From NCBI RefSeq assembly GCF_000308855.1, contig NZ_BAGM01000080.1, forward strand, positions 1 through 36,975: a DNA stretch of 36,975 bases. Direction: 5' to 3'. The position numbers were made by a program, and so were the translations under genes. The notes beneath the pieces were generated by a model that saw only the letters and a list, made by a program, of their open reading frames with translations, had not been told where the DNA came from and searched no databases. Source of the stretch: Nocardia veterana NBRC 100344 (GTDB taxonomy: Bacteria > Actinomycetota > Actinomycetes > Mycobacteriales > Mycobacteriaceae). This document shows positions 1-7,559 of this stretch, in pieces (within the stretch, counting starts at the first letter, position 1; every line of letters begins with the position of its first letter).

Positions 1-2862
1 GCGGTCGAACGCGCCGGCCACCACCGCGATGTGGCAACCGCCCAATTGGCGGAAGCCGAGGCGGCGGTGGCACTCGCGCGGGCGAATACCGCGGCGGCGC
101 TGCGCGCGTGGTGGGACGCCCAGCGTGACCTGTACTCCCCCGTGGCGACCGGATTGTTCGACGCGCTCGATGCCGCACTGGCCGAGGCCGGCGGCGACGA
201 GGCACCGCCGCTGGCGCAGGTGCTCGCCGAGCACACCGAACCGCTCACCGAGGCCCTTCGGGACCGGCGCCGCCAGGCCCGGGCGAGCGCCGAGGCGGCG
301 CGGGAACGGATCGCCGCGCTGCGGAAAGAGCAGCAGGTGATCGCCGCCGAGCAGGACGACGCACCGCCGGCTCCGCGAGGCCGCGCCGACGACCGGGTGC
401 GCCGTGCCGGGGCACCGCTGTGGCAGCTGGTGCGCTTCGCCGACGGGGTCGAGGCCGAGCGCGCGGCCGGGATCGAGGCGGCCCTGCAGGCCGCGGGACT
501 GCTCGATGCCTGGGTGAGCGCGGGCGACCAATCGCCGCCGGATTCGGATACCGTGCTGGTCCCGCTGCCGGCCGCCGACCGCCCGGACGGACCGACGCTG
601 GCGCAGGTATTGGTCGTGGAGGACGGAGTCGGCGACGGTTCCGGCTCATCGATCGGCGCCGTCCCCCGCACCCACCTCGAGGCGATTCTCGCCTCGATCG
701 CGCTGGGCAACAACGACTCCCGATCCGACGAGGATCTGGTCGCGGTCGGCGACGATGGCACCTTCCGCCAAGGCGTGCAGCTTGGCCGCGACATCAAGCA
801 GCACGCCGAATTCATCGGCGCCACCGCGCGCGCCCGGCGCCGGGAACGGCGGGTGGCGGAGCTGACCGCCGAGATCGCGGCCGTCGAGCAGGCGGAGCAG
901 AGTGCCCGTGCGGAGGCCGAGGAGGCCTCGGCGCAGTTGGCCGGGCTGGCGGCGGCCGCCAAGGACTTGCCGCGCAGCAGTGCGGTGACCGCGGCCCTGC
1001 GCGCCGTCTCCGAGGCAGGGGGTGTCCTGCGCTCGCACACCGAGGCGGTCGCACACGCCGAACACGACCTGGATCAGGCGGTGGCCGCCTGGACCGCCGC
1101 GGACAAAAAGGTCCGCACGGTGGCCGCGGCTCACAACGCCCCCCGCGACGCCGCGGAACTCGATGCGCTGGCCGCGGCGGTCCGGCATTTCGAGACCACC
1201 GGCACCGCGCTGCTCCGGCTGCGCGGCGACCAGCAGCGCGAGGCCGAACGCGCGCGCGAGGCGAACGATCGGCTGGCCGAATCCCGCGATCTGGCCGAGG
1301 CGTTCGCCGAGGAGGCGGAGGCGGCCCGCGCCGGCTACGAGGAGCAGTTGCGCAAACTCGAGACGCTGCGCGAGGCGCTGGGCGCCGATGCCGCCGATAT
1401 CGACCGCGAACTTGAGCAGGCCCGCGAGCGGATCGACGCCGCGCGCGCCGAACAGCGCGCCGCGCGCAAAGCCGCGGCCGAGGCGATCGAAGCGGTCGGG
1501 TCGGCCGAGGGCGCGTACCGTGCGGCGCACGAGGCCCTGGGCACCGCGTTGACCGAACTGCTCACCGATGTGCGACAACTGGCGCCGTACGCCCGGCCGG
1601 ATCTGCTGGCGCTGCTGGGGGCGCCCACCGACAGCCGCTGGCCGAGTTCGGAGGCGGCCTGGTCGACGGCCGATCAGCTGCTGTATCGCATCGAATCCGG
1701 CGGACCCGACGCCGACACTGCGGTGCTGCCGCCCGAGGTCCGGGAACTGTTCGACAACCTCGATGCGGCAACGACATCGGTGCGCGCCGGGGAGGCCGCC
1801 CGGAAATCCACCCGCAGCGCGGTGACCGCGGCGCTGCAGGAATTCGACGCCGCCCTCGCCTCCGCCCGTCAGGACTATCGGTTGCAGTGGGATGCGGCCG
1901 ACGGACTCACGGTGGTGCAGGTGCACGACGATCAGGGTGTCGCCACGCTGGCCGATTTCGCCGAGCGGATCGCGGCCGCCCGGGCCGACCAGGAATTGCT
2001 GCTCACCGATGCCGAACGTCGAATCCTCGAGGACGCGCTGCTCACGGGTCTGGCGCAGCAGATTCACGAGCGTACCTGCGATGCCCGCGATCTGATCGCG
2101 CGCATGGGCGCGGAGATGAAGCAGCGGCGGATGTCGTCGGGCAACACGATCGGGGTGCACTGGGTGCTGGCCGACAATCTGTCGGAGTCGGCGCGTGCGG
2201 TGTGCAAGTTGCTCGACCGCGCCGCCGCCGACCTCGGACCGGACGAATTGGCCACGGTGCGTGCGCATTTCGCCGCCGAGATCCGCGCCGCGCGTGCCGC
2301 GCATCCGGAACGTTCGTATCCGGAGATCTTGGCCACGACCCTGGACTATCGCACCTGGCGGGTGTTCTCGTTCACTCTGGTGACCGCCGACGGGTCCGAG
2401 GATCGATTGACCGTGGCCCGCCACAGCGCGCTCTCCGGCGGCGAACAGTCGGTATCGCTGCATCTTCCGCTGTTCGCCGCCGCCCACGTGATGCTGGATT
2501 CGGCCGATCCCCAGGCACCCCGACTGTTGGCGCTGGACGAGGCGTTCGCCGGTGTCGACGACAACGGCCGCAGCGAATTGCTGGGTCTGTCGGTCGATTT
2601 CGATCTGGATCTGTTCATGACCGGTTACGACCTGTGGATCACCTACGATCACGTCCCGGCCTGTGCGCATTACGACCTCGCGCATTCGGCGGCGGAGAAC
2701 ACGGTCAGCGCCACGCTGCTGGTCTGGGATTCGTCGGCGCTGCTGGCCGAACACGACGGTTCCGACCTGACCACCGCTCTGGGTTCGCCCAACCGCCGCC
2801 GCACTCCGCACACGGTGGAGGGCGGGATCACCTTCGACGAAGCCCTCGAAACCGCGGGCTGA
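1..2862 (+). CDS. SMC/SbcC-like ATPase, TIGR02680 family (Wadjet JetC-like), 5' truncated
   Basis: The frame is open from base 1, so the start lies outside the window; about 953 C-terminal residues are visible. Most of the visible protein is Ala/Glu/Arg-rich heptad sequence, as expected for the long coiled-coil arms of SMC-like proteins. The C-terminal head holds an ABC signature LSGGEQ (nt 2434-2451 region) and a Walker B block, RLLALDEAFAGVDD (nt about 2521-2562). The Walker A motif must lie upstream of the window. The tail, with a TGYDLW motif and a hydrophobic strand after Walker B, fits the TIGR02680 family, the MukB-like ATPase of four-gene Wadjet-type defence cassettes that act against plasmids. 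The partner subunits (MukF-, MukE- and topoisomerase VI/nuclease-like) are not visible downstream, so if present they lie to the left. Family assignment is from motif and length memory; the subtype is not decided. Confidence 0.85.
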   Translation, partial: AVERAGHHRDVATAQLAEAEAAVALARANTAAALRAWWDAQRDLYSPVATGLFDALDAALAEAGGDEAPPLAQVLAEHTEPLTEALRDRRRQARASAEAARERIAALRKEQQVIAAEQDDAPPAPRGRADDRVRRAGAPLWQLVRFADGVEAERAAGIEAALQAAGLLDAWVSAGDQSPPDSDTVLVPLPAADRPDGPTLAQVLVVEDGVGDGSGSSIGAVPRTHLEAILASIALGNNDSRSDEDLVAVGDDGTFRQGVQLGRDIKQHAEFIGATARARRRERRVAELTAEIAAVEQAEQSARAEAEEASAQLAGLAAAAKDLPRSSAVTAALRAVSEAGGVLRSHTEAVAHAEHDLDQAVAAWTAADKKVRTVAAAHNAPRDAAELDALAAAVRHFETTGTALLRLRGDQQREAERAREANDRLAESRDLAEAFAEEAEAARAGYEEQLRKLETLREALGADAADIDRELEQARERIDAARAEQRAARKAAAEAIEAVGSAEGAYRAAHEALGTALTELLTDVRQLAPYARPDLLALLGAPTDSRWPSSEAAWSTADQLLYRIESGGPDADTAVLPPEVRELFDNLDAATTSVRAGEAARKSTRSAVTAALQEFDAALASARQDYRLQWDAADGLTVVQVHDDQGVATLADFAERIAAARADQELLLTDAERRILEDALLTGLAQQIHERTCDARDLIARMGAEMKQRRMSSGNTIGVHWVLADNLSESARAVCKLLDRAAADLGPDELATVRAHFAAEIRAARAAHPERSYPEILATTLDYRTWRVFSFTLVTADGSEDRLTVARHSALSGGEQSVSLHLPLFAAAHVMLDSADPQAPRLLALDEAFAGVDDNGRSELLGLSVDFDLDLFMTGYDLWITYDHVPACAHYDLAHSAAENTVSATLLVWDSSALLAEHDGSDLTTALGSPNRRRTPHTVEGGITFDEALETAG

Positions 2863-2910
2863 ACGCGACGCTCGCGGGGCGAGCGGCCGTCGTGCGGCCG
2901 CTGACGCTGA

Positions 2911-3120
2911 TCAGTTGTCGCCGAAGGTGATCGACAGCGAATCCGGATCGCCGGGGGCGACGACCACGGTCAGCGGCGGATCCGGGATGGGCCGGTCGGT
3001 TCCGGCATAACCGAGCCAGCCGGTGCCGACGAATACCGCGACCAGCAGTGCGGTGGGCAGTTCCAGCAGCAACCACCCGGCCGGAATCGAGGACAGTCCG
3101 GTCTCGGGAACCAGCTGCAC
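2911..3120 (-). CDS. Hypothetical small membrane protein (start uncertain)
   Basis: The last 69 residues of this reading frame look protein-like: one strongly hydrophobic segment (WLLLELPTALLVAVFVGTGWLGY) followed by a Pro-rich linker and a short beta-like tail ending in SLSITFGDN. The frame extends upstream to an ATG at 3297 (128 residues), preceded by weak purine-rich sequence, but that extension is Arg/Gly-rich and not convincing. The GTG at 3118-3120 is therefore taken as a conservative start. It converges with the ATPase gene ending at 2862. I recognise no family. A single-pass membrane protein with an outside C-terminus is one reading; it could also be spurious. Confidence 0.4.
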   Translation of the reverse strand: MQLVPETGLSSIPAGWLLLELPTALLVAVFVGTGWLGYAGTDRPIPDPPLTVVVAPGDPDSLSITFGDN

Positions 3121-3297
3121 GGTGGGGATGCCGGCACCGCCGCGGGCGGTACCGCACGGGGGCAGTGCCGGATTCCCGCGTGGCCGTACCGTCGCGCCGT
3201 GCCGGCCCGCCGTCCGGCATCCGGATCCTGCCCACGGTCCGGCGGTCGCCGACCCGACCCGCCGCACCGGAACCCGCCCTCGCACCCGAACCTCCAT

Positions 3298-3631
3298 CGT
3301 TTCGAGCGTCCCGGCCGTTTGCCGGGATACCGCCAGGCCCCAGATTGCCCCATCCGCCACTGCGCCACACCGGTTATGGGCAGGACATTCGGCGTGTCTC
3401 TCCAAGTTTGCCGGGTACCGGTCGGTCGGCCGCCACTCGGTCGCATCCGGCGAACCGCCGGCCGGTCCCCCTCACCTGCGCGTTCCACCAATGGTTGTGC
3501 CGGACAAGCGGTTCGGTTGTTTGCCATTCGCGGACTCGTTCGGTTGCCTGTTCTCGGTCACCACCCGGTGATCGGCGGGTTCGGACGACTCGTCCGACCG
3601 CTGCGCGGGGCCGCCTCGGAACAGGAGATAT
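3298..3631. other. Intergenic stretch without a supported gene
   Basis: Open frames exist on both strands here but none shows a recognisable domain or a good ribosome binding site, and they overlap one another. The right end holds the ribosome binding site of the hydrolase at 3632. I see no clear promoter hexamers or inverted repeat in the stretch. Confidence 0.4.
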
Positions 3632-4549
3632 ATGAAAATCGGGCTGAAGGCGCTGATCGACGACAAGCTCGCGGCGCACGCCGAGCAGAGCCGGGCGTTC
3701 GAGGCGGCCGCGGGACCCGCGGCAGGACCGAGGACCGTCGATGAACTCCGGCAGGTCCGGGCCAGGGATGCGGCGGCGACCCGGCCCGGCGGGCGGGCCG
3801 TGTGTCATGTCGCCGAGGTGGGCGGTCGGCGTGTACCCGTGCGGATCACCGTTCCGCGCGACGGCCGGATCCGAGGCGCCTGCCTCGATATTCACGCCGG
3901 AGGTTTCTACCTCGGCTCGGCGGCGAGCAACGACGGCCGTAACGCCGATCTGGCCGATGCCGCCGGGGTGGCGGTGGTGAGCGTCGATTACCGGCTGGCA
4001 CCGGAGGATCCGTGGCCCGCGGCGCCCGACGATTGCGAAACCGCCGCGCTGTGGCTGCTGGCGCAGGCCGAATCCCGGTTCGGCACACCAACATTCGTCA
4101 TCAACGGGGCGTCGGCCGGGGCCACCCTGGCCACCACTACCCTGCTCCGGCTGCGGGACCGAGGTCCGGCCTTCCGGTGCGCCGGCGCGGTATTGCAGTT
4201 CGGCGCCTACGACCTGAGCGGCCGATCACCCGGCGGGCGGCTGTACGCCGACGAGTACTTCATTCAGGCCTACGCGGGCCATGTCGCCGACCGCACCCAC
4301 CCCGACATCTCTCCGCTGTACGCGGATCTGCGCGACCTACCGCCGACCCTGCTGATGGTCGGCGCCCGCGACGTCCTGCTCGAGGACAATCTGGCGATGG
4401 CCGCCCGGCTGTCCGCCGCCGGCAACGACGTGGACATACGAGTCTACCCGGAGTCCGGCCACGCCTTCACCTTTCGCCCCACCACGATGGCGGCCACGGC
4501 GGCCGGGAACATCGCGGCGTGGGTCACCGATCGGCTGCCGGATGCCTAG
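3632..4549 (+). CDS. Alpha/beta hydrolase fold-3 family (HSL-like esterase)
   Basis: A 305-residue protein with an AGGAG ribosome binding site just ahead of the ATG. It shows the hormone-sensitive-lipase-type arrangement. An oxyanion motif HAGGF (residues 88-92, equivalent to HGGGF) is followed by the VDYRLAPE strand/turn near 118-125, a nucleophile elbow GASAG with Ser161, a likely acid Asp in VGARDVLLED near 258, and a likely catalytic His in the SGHAF segment near 285. Members hydrolyse short acyl or aryl esters, but the natural substrate cannot be read from sequence. It has no signal peptide, so it is probably cytoplasmic. It is transcribed alone and converges, with 7 bp between stop codons, on the SRPBCC gene. 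Confidence 0.88.
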   Translation: MKIGLKALIDDKLAAHAEQSRAFEAAAGPAAGPRTVDELRQVRARDAAATRPGGRAVCHVAEVGGRRVPVRITVPRDGRIRGACLDIHAGGFYLGSAASNDGRNADLADAAGVAVVSVDYRLAPEDPWPAAPDDCETAALWLLAQAESRFGTPTFVINGASAGATLATTTLLRLRDRGPAFRCAGAVLQFGAYDLSGRSPGGRLYADEYFIQAYAGHVADRTHPDISPLYADLRDLPPTLLMVGARDVLLEDNLAMAARLSAAGNDVDIRVYPESGHAFTFRPTTMAATAAGNIAAWVTDRLPDA

Positions 4550-4556
4550 CCGGGAA

Positions 4557-5000
4557 CTACTGTTCGGCGAGCAGGGTGGCCAGGGCGGCGTGGATACCGG
4601 ACCAGCCCTTCGACATCATGGCGCGGACTCGCTGCGCCATGGCGTCGTCGGGGTCGAAGCCCGTGTGGGTGAACAGGATTCGGGTGCCGTCGCCCTCCGG
4701 CTCGAGCTGCCAGGTGATCACCCACCCGGTTTCGCGGTCGGATTCGGCATCGTTCCAGGTCATGCTGAGCCGCTTCGGCGCGATCGCCTCGAGGACCGTC
4801 GCGTCGACCGTGCCGGAGAAGCCGACGCCGGGCATGGCGGGGGTCTGCATGCGGAAGGTCGTGCCCGCGACCGGCCGGAAGCCGGTCGCGGGCATCAGCC
4901 AGCGGCCCAACAACTCCGGGTCGGTGAGCACGCGCCACACCTGCTGCGGCGGGTACGGCGAGAACTGGTCGAGTTCGATGGTCGAGAGATCGTCGTTCAT
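4557..5000 (-). CDS. SRPBCC / AHSA1-like domain protein
   Basis: A 147-residue single-domain protein of the START/Bet v1-like (SRPBCC, AHSA1) fold. It opens with the characteristic ligand-cavity strand and helix (PPQQVWRVLTDPELLGRWLMP) and ends with a long amphipathic C-terminal helix (GWSGIHAALATLLAEQ). Its ATG overlaps the stop of the upstream ArsR gene (ATGA, 4997-5000), so the two are very likely translationally coupled. ArsR plus AHSA1-domain pairs are common in actinobacteria; the AHSA1 partner is thought to bind a small hydrophobic ligand, but its function is mostly unknown. No ligand can be named here. Confidence 0.85.
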   Translation of the reverse strand: MNDDLSTIELDQFSPYPPQQVWRVLTDPELLGRWLMPATGFRPVAGTTFRMQTPAMPGVGFSGTVDATVLEAIAPKRLSMTWNDAESDRETGWVITWQLEPEGDGTRILFTHTGFDPDDAMAQRVRAMMSKGWSGIHAALATLLAEQ

Positions 5001-5368
5001 CGGTCGGATTCCGTTTCGTTCGCGGGGTTTTCGTTGTCGTCCAGGGTGGCGACGAGGTCACCCAGGGCGCGCAGTCGCTGCCGCCAGAACCGCTCGAACG
5101 GGCTGAGCCAGAACTGCAACTCGTGCAGTGGCTCCGGTTCGATCCGGTAGTAGCGGTAGCGGCCACGCTTGTCCTCGGCGACCAGGCCGCTGTCGCGCAG
5201 CACCTTCAGGTGCTCGGACACGCTGGGCCGGGTCATATCGAACCGCTCGGCGATGGCCTGTACGGTCTGTTCCCCATCCAGCAGCAGATCCAGGATTTCC
5301 CGCCGGGTCGGATTGGCCAGGGCCGTGAACACCTGGTCGGCCGGACCGGCCTCGAGCCTACGCACCAT
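4997..5368 (-). CDS. ArsR-family winged-helix repressor
   Basis: A 123-residue regulator with the ArsR/SmtB layout. The segment VFTALANPTRREILDLLLDGEQTVQAIAERFDMTRPSVSEHLKVLRDSGLV contains the HTH, and GRYRYYRIE is the wing. The metal-binding ELCVCDL-type cysteines of ArsR/SmtB are absent, so this is the non-metal subgroup usually paired with AHSA1 proteins. The ATG at 5366-5368 has no Shine-Dalgarno; its first base sits 7 nt after a TATTGT -10 element, so the mRNA is probably leaderless. Two inverted repeats at 5380-5423 overlap the promoter and are the probable autoregulatory operator. It is followed by and overlaps the SRPBCC gene. Confidence 0.9.
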   Translation of the reverse strand: MVRRLEAGPADQVFTALANPTRREILDLLLDGEQTVQAIAERFDMTRPSVSEHLKVLRDSGLVAEDKRGRYRYYRIEPEPLHELQFWLSPFERFWRQRLRALGDLVATLDDNENPANETESDR

Positions 5369-5374
5369 GCCCCG

Positions 5375-5423
5375 ACAATAGGTAGGAAATCACCTACCTG
5401 TCAAGGGTAGGAAGATTCCTACC
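5375..5423 (-). promoter_or_regulatory. Leaderless promoter with two palindromic ArsR operators
   Basis: On the minus strand a perfect TTGACA -35 (complement at 5399-5404) and a TATTGT -10 (5375-5380) are separated by 18 bp. Translation starts 7 nt after the -10, which is the geometry of a leaderless transcript. One inverted repeat, AGGTAGG/CCTACCT (5380-5386 and 5393-5399), fills the spacer. A second, GGTAGGAA/TTCCTACC (5406-5413 and 5416-5423), lies directly upstream of the -35. The centres are 25 bp apart. Repressor binding here would block RNA polymerase. Assignment to the adjacent ArsR protein is inferred from position. Confidence 0.75.
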
Positions 5424-5526
5424 TGTCTAGGTCTCGGAGTCCGCGCGGGCCACGCCCTGCCCGAAAAGACCGCTCCTTACCACCGCGGCAGCCGCCCACT
5501 GCCCAGGATCGAGAGCCGACTGAGAA

Positions 5527-6015
5527 TCAGTCCCGCGGCCGCACGCCGGCATCGGGCCAGCGGGGCGGGCAGGTGCCGCCGGGTACCGTCCGGATCTCGA
5601 AGTGCCAATATTCGTTGTCGAAGGTGCGGCACAGGCCCCAGCGATTTCCGTTGTCCTCCAACCACTGAGCGCCCTCGCGCGGACCCACGTCGATCGCCTT
5701 GCCGGTGACGTGCGTGGATTCGTCGGGCGGAAGCACCCACTGCCGGGCGGCCTCCGGGCTGCCGTAGGTGGCGATGCCCTGCTGCCACAGCTGTTCCTGC
5801 TCGTCTCGGGTCCGGTGTCCCGACACGATCCACAGCGGCACGCCCTGCTCGTGCGCCTGCCGTTCGGCCAGGCTGTAGGCGCCGGCCAGGACGGGATCGA
5901 GACCCTCGGTGCCGGCGGCCGAGCCGGACTCGGCGGGCTCGGCGAAGACGGGTGCGGCCGCTCCGGCCAGGGCCACACCGACCGCCATCACTGGTCCAGC
6001 AAGTCCTCGCAGCAT
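5527..6015 (-). CDS. Secreted M15-family D-Ala-D-Ala carboxypeptidase-like protein
   Basis: A 162-residue protein with an N-terminal signal peptide (hydrophobic core at residues about 5-22, AxA-like site near VFAEP). It has the zinc peptidase motifs of the VanY/peptidase M15 family: S100THVTGKAID109 supplies His102 and Asp109 as zinc ligands, and E135YWH138 supplies the catalytic Glu and third ligand. The SGHRT segment near 65 matches the family's SGYRS/T motif. The likely role is trimming D-Ala from peptidoglycan stem peptides in the cell wall. It is close to minimal size for a catalytic domain and has no extra wall-binding module. It is monocistronic as far as can be seen. Confidence 0.88.
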   Translation of the reverse strand: MLRGLAGPVMAVGVALAGAAAPVFAEPAESGSAAGTEGLDPVLAGAYSLAERQAHEQGVPLWIVSGHRTRDEQEQLWQQGIATYGSPEAARQWVLPPDESTHVTGKAIDVGPREGAQWLEDNGNRWGLCRTFDNEYWHFEIRTVPGGTCPPRWPDAGVRPRD

Positions 6016-6106
6016 GCCCGCGATCGTAACCAGCGACCCGTCCTGCGCCGCGCATCCGGTCGGCCGCGCCGCCGGCGAGGCCGGCGACCAGGGGTGAGAT
6101 GCCCGG

Positions 6107-6202
6107 TCAGATGGCCTGGTAGACCGCCGCGACGAGATCGAAGGCGCGCCGATCGCCCGCGAGCCAGTCGCGGCGCAGATTCGGCACCTGCACTCCCGTC
6201 AC
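6107..6202 (-). CDS. 31-codon ORF beside a KstR-like box, possible gene remnant
   Basis: From a GTG at 6200-6202 to a TGA at 6107-6109 the frame encodes 31 residues ending RRAFDLVAAVYQAI. It has actinobacterial codon bias and a helical, protein-like sequence. A KstR-like palindrome lies 8 bp upstream of the start. I recognise no family. It could be a real microprotein, or the start of a steroid-regulated gene that has since been deleted. No ribosome binding site is visible, so a leaderless start would be needed. Confidence 0.3.
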   Translation of the reverse strand: MTGVQVPNLRRDWLAGDRRAFDLVAAVYQAI

Positions 6203-6210
6203 GACAGAAT

Positions 6211-6224
6211 TAGAACACGTTCCA
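6211..6224. promoter_or_regulatory. KstR-like operator (TAGAACACGTTCCA)
   Basis: The 14-mer matches the TnnAACnnGTTnnA consensus of the TetR-family cholesterol-catabolism repressor KstR of mycobacteria and rhodococci, and its arms differ from perfect symmetry at one pair. It sits between the minus-strand 31-codon ORF and the plus-strand gene starting at 6359, inside a locally A/T-rich patch (AAAATTTT). That is typical for a promoter in this GC-rich background. One match of this length could arise by chance in a window this size. Confidence 0.4.
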
Positions 6225-6358
6225 AAATTTTCGGGGCGGGAACGTGGACGCGCCTGTCCGGCCGTGCCCCTGGCGTGTCGGTGGGCAGCGGCCGAGCCGG
6301 CACCCGATAGCGTGCGAAGCGGTCGTGTGCCCGGTCGCCCTACGACGAGGAGGCAGTG

Positions 6359-6586
6359 ATGGCTCTTCCGCTCACCGCGAATACGCTGGTGCCCTTGGCC
6401 GCGGCGCTCGGCGCCAGCGCGCTGGTCGCACTGGCCACCCGGGCGCCGAGCCGGACCCGGCGGATCCCGGCCCACGCCGACGAGCTGACCCGGCGTCGAC
6501 TGGTACGCCAAGGCGGCGTCGCCTCGACCGGAAGGCACCGGGCCGCCCGGGCCAAGGCGCGTTTCGGCGTGGTCGTCCCGCGTTGA
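6359..6586 (+). CDS. Small hypothetical membrane protein
   Basis: A 75-residue protein starting at the ATG at 6359, which is 5 nt after a strong GAGGAGG ribosome binding site (6347-6353); a GTG immediately before it is also possible. The N-terminus is a hydrophobic helix (NTLVPLAAALGASALVALA) and the rest is a basic, Arg-rich tail, suggesting a single-pass protein with a cytoplasmic or nucleic-acid-facing tail. The excellent ribosome binding site is the main support. I recognise no family. The gene converges on the decayed fumarase fragment. Confidence 0.55.
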   Translation: MALPLTANTLVPLAAALGASALVALATRAPSRTRRIPAHADELTRRRLVRQGGVASTGRHRAARAKARFGVVVPR

Positions 6587-6592
6587 CGCTTC

Positions 6593-6941
6593 ATCCCCGG
6601 GGCCGCGCCGGACGGCCGGCCCGGGCAAGCACTCGGACTCGTTCCTCGGAGCGGGTGCGCACCCGCAGCGCGATCGGTTTCTGCGTTTCGGCGAAGAAAT
6701 CGTTGCCCTTGTCGTCCACCACGATGAAGGCCGGGAAATCCTCGACCTCGATCTTCCAGACCGCTTCCATGCCGAGCTCCGGATATTCCAGGACCTCGAC
6801 GTTCTCGATGCAGTCCAGGCCAGGCGGGCCGCCGATGGAACCGAGGTAGAATCCGCCGTGTTCCATGCACGCCTTGGTGACCTGCGCGGAGCGGTTGCCC
6901 GCGGCGAGCATGACGAACGACCCGCCGGCGCCCTGGAACTG
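6593..6941 (-). pseudogene. Decayed duplicate of the fumarase 3' end and its terminator
   Basis: The segment 6633-6941 aligns nearly base for base with 8469-8786, the end of the intact fumarase gene, apart from a net 9-nt in-frame deletion (residues of [12 protein letters not shown] reduced to GGPPGLDCI) and scattered substitutions. The fumarase stop TGA has become CGA (6633-6635), so the frame runs on to 6591. The similarity continues into a degenerate version of the terminator hairpin (6593-6628 against 8429-8464, including a shared CGGCCCGGGCA). The fragment holds only about the last 105 residues of a 558-residue enzyme and no start region, so it cannot be functional. Its origin is discussed under findings. 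Confidence 0.9.
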
Positions 6942-7106
6942 CCCGATTACGACGGGGTTCCCGGCTCGGGGATCACAGCCACACCACCGACCACCTCATC
7001 GGCCGGACTGCGGTAGGCCACCGCCGAGCCGGGTACGGGCCTTGCCCGCTCCGTGCAACGGAGAAGCGGTTCGGCTCGGCATCCGTCGCGCAGACCAGGT
7101 ACTGAT

Positions 7107-7472
7107 TCAGAACATTCCGTTGGGGATCTGATCCGGATCCGGAACGGGCTGGACCACATCCCAATGCTCGACGATCCGCCCGTCCTCGAGCCGCCAGATG
7201 TCCACGACGGCGACATCGGGCTCATCACCGCCGGGTGACATCCGGTAATGCAGCACCACGTAGTCATCCTCGGCGATGACTCGCACGAGTTCGAGAGCCG
7301 CGCCGGCGACCGGGGCGGTGGTGATGAATTCGATGAAATCGTCACGCCCGCTGGGGTTTCCGGGGCTGTGTTCGATGAAGTTCTCGTGCAGCAGCGTGCG
7401 GAGCACGTCGACATTTCCTGCCGCGAACTCTCGGAATCCGTCGACGACGAGTTGCTTGTTCGTTCTGTCCAT
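7107..7472 (-). CDS. SnoaL-like / NTF2-fold protein
   Basis: A 121-residue NTF2-like protein resembling the predicted SnoaL-like aldol-condensation enzymes (COG4922 type). An N-terminal helix (NKQLVVDGFREFAAGNVDVLRTLLHENFIEHSPG) is followed by the conserved IEHSPGNPSGRDDFIEF loop and the cone-shaped beta-sheet strands (DYVVLHYRMSPGGDEPDVAVVDIWRLEDGRIVEHWDVVQPVP). The DGRIVEHWDV block is the family hallmark. Specific substrates are not known. It is divergent from the HTH regulator, with a palindromic operator between them, suggesting the regulator controls it. Both genes lie between the two fumarase 3' ends. Confidence 0.85.
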   Translation of the reverse strand: MDRTNKQLVVDGFREFAAGNVDVLRTLLHENFIEHSPGNPSGRDDFIEFITTAPVAGAALELVRVIAEDDYVVLHYRMSPGGDEPDVAVVDIWRLEDGRIVEHWDVVQPVPDPDQIPNGMF

Positions 7473-7507
7473 GGGACGACTGTCGCGGACGTGCGCGGTG
7501 CGCGTCG

Positions 7508-7524
7508 ATTACATGCCATGTAAT
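7508..7524. promoter_or_regulatory. 17-bp palindromic operator between divergent genes
   Basis: ATTACATGCCATGTAAT is a perfect inverted repeat (8-1-8) lying 35 bp upstream of the SnoaL-like start and 35 bp upstream of the preferred HTH start. It is A/T-rich in a GC-rich setting. It is the natural binding site for the dimeric HTH protein encoded next to it, which would then control both divergent promoters. This is inferred from position and symmetry. Confidence 0.65.
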
Positions 7525-7559
7525 GGCGGCGGCGCGCGGTGATCGAGCAGACTCTGGGC

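Noticed and set aside
646..2811. A 721-codon open frame antisense to the SMC-like ATPase
   Set aside because: It is a shadow of the high-GC coding strand: repetitive Arg/Gly/Gln-rich sequence with no domain, while the opposite frame has clear ATPase motifs.
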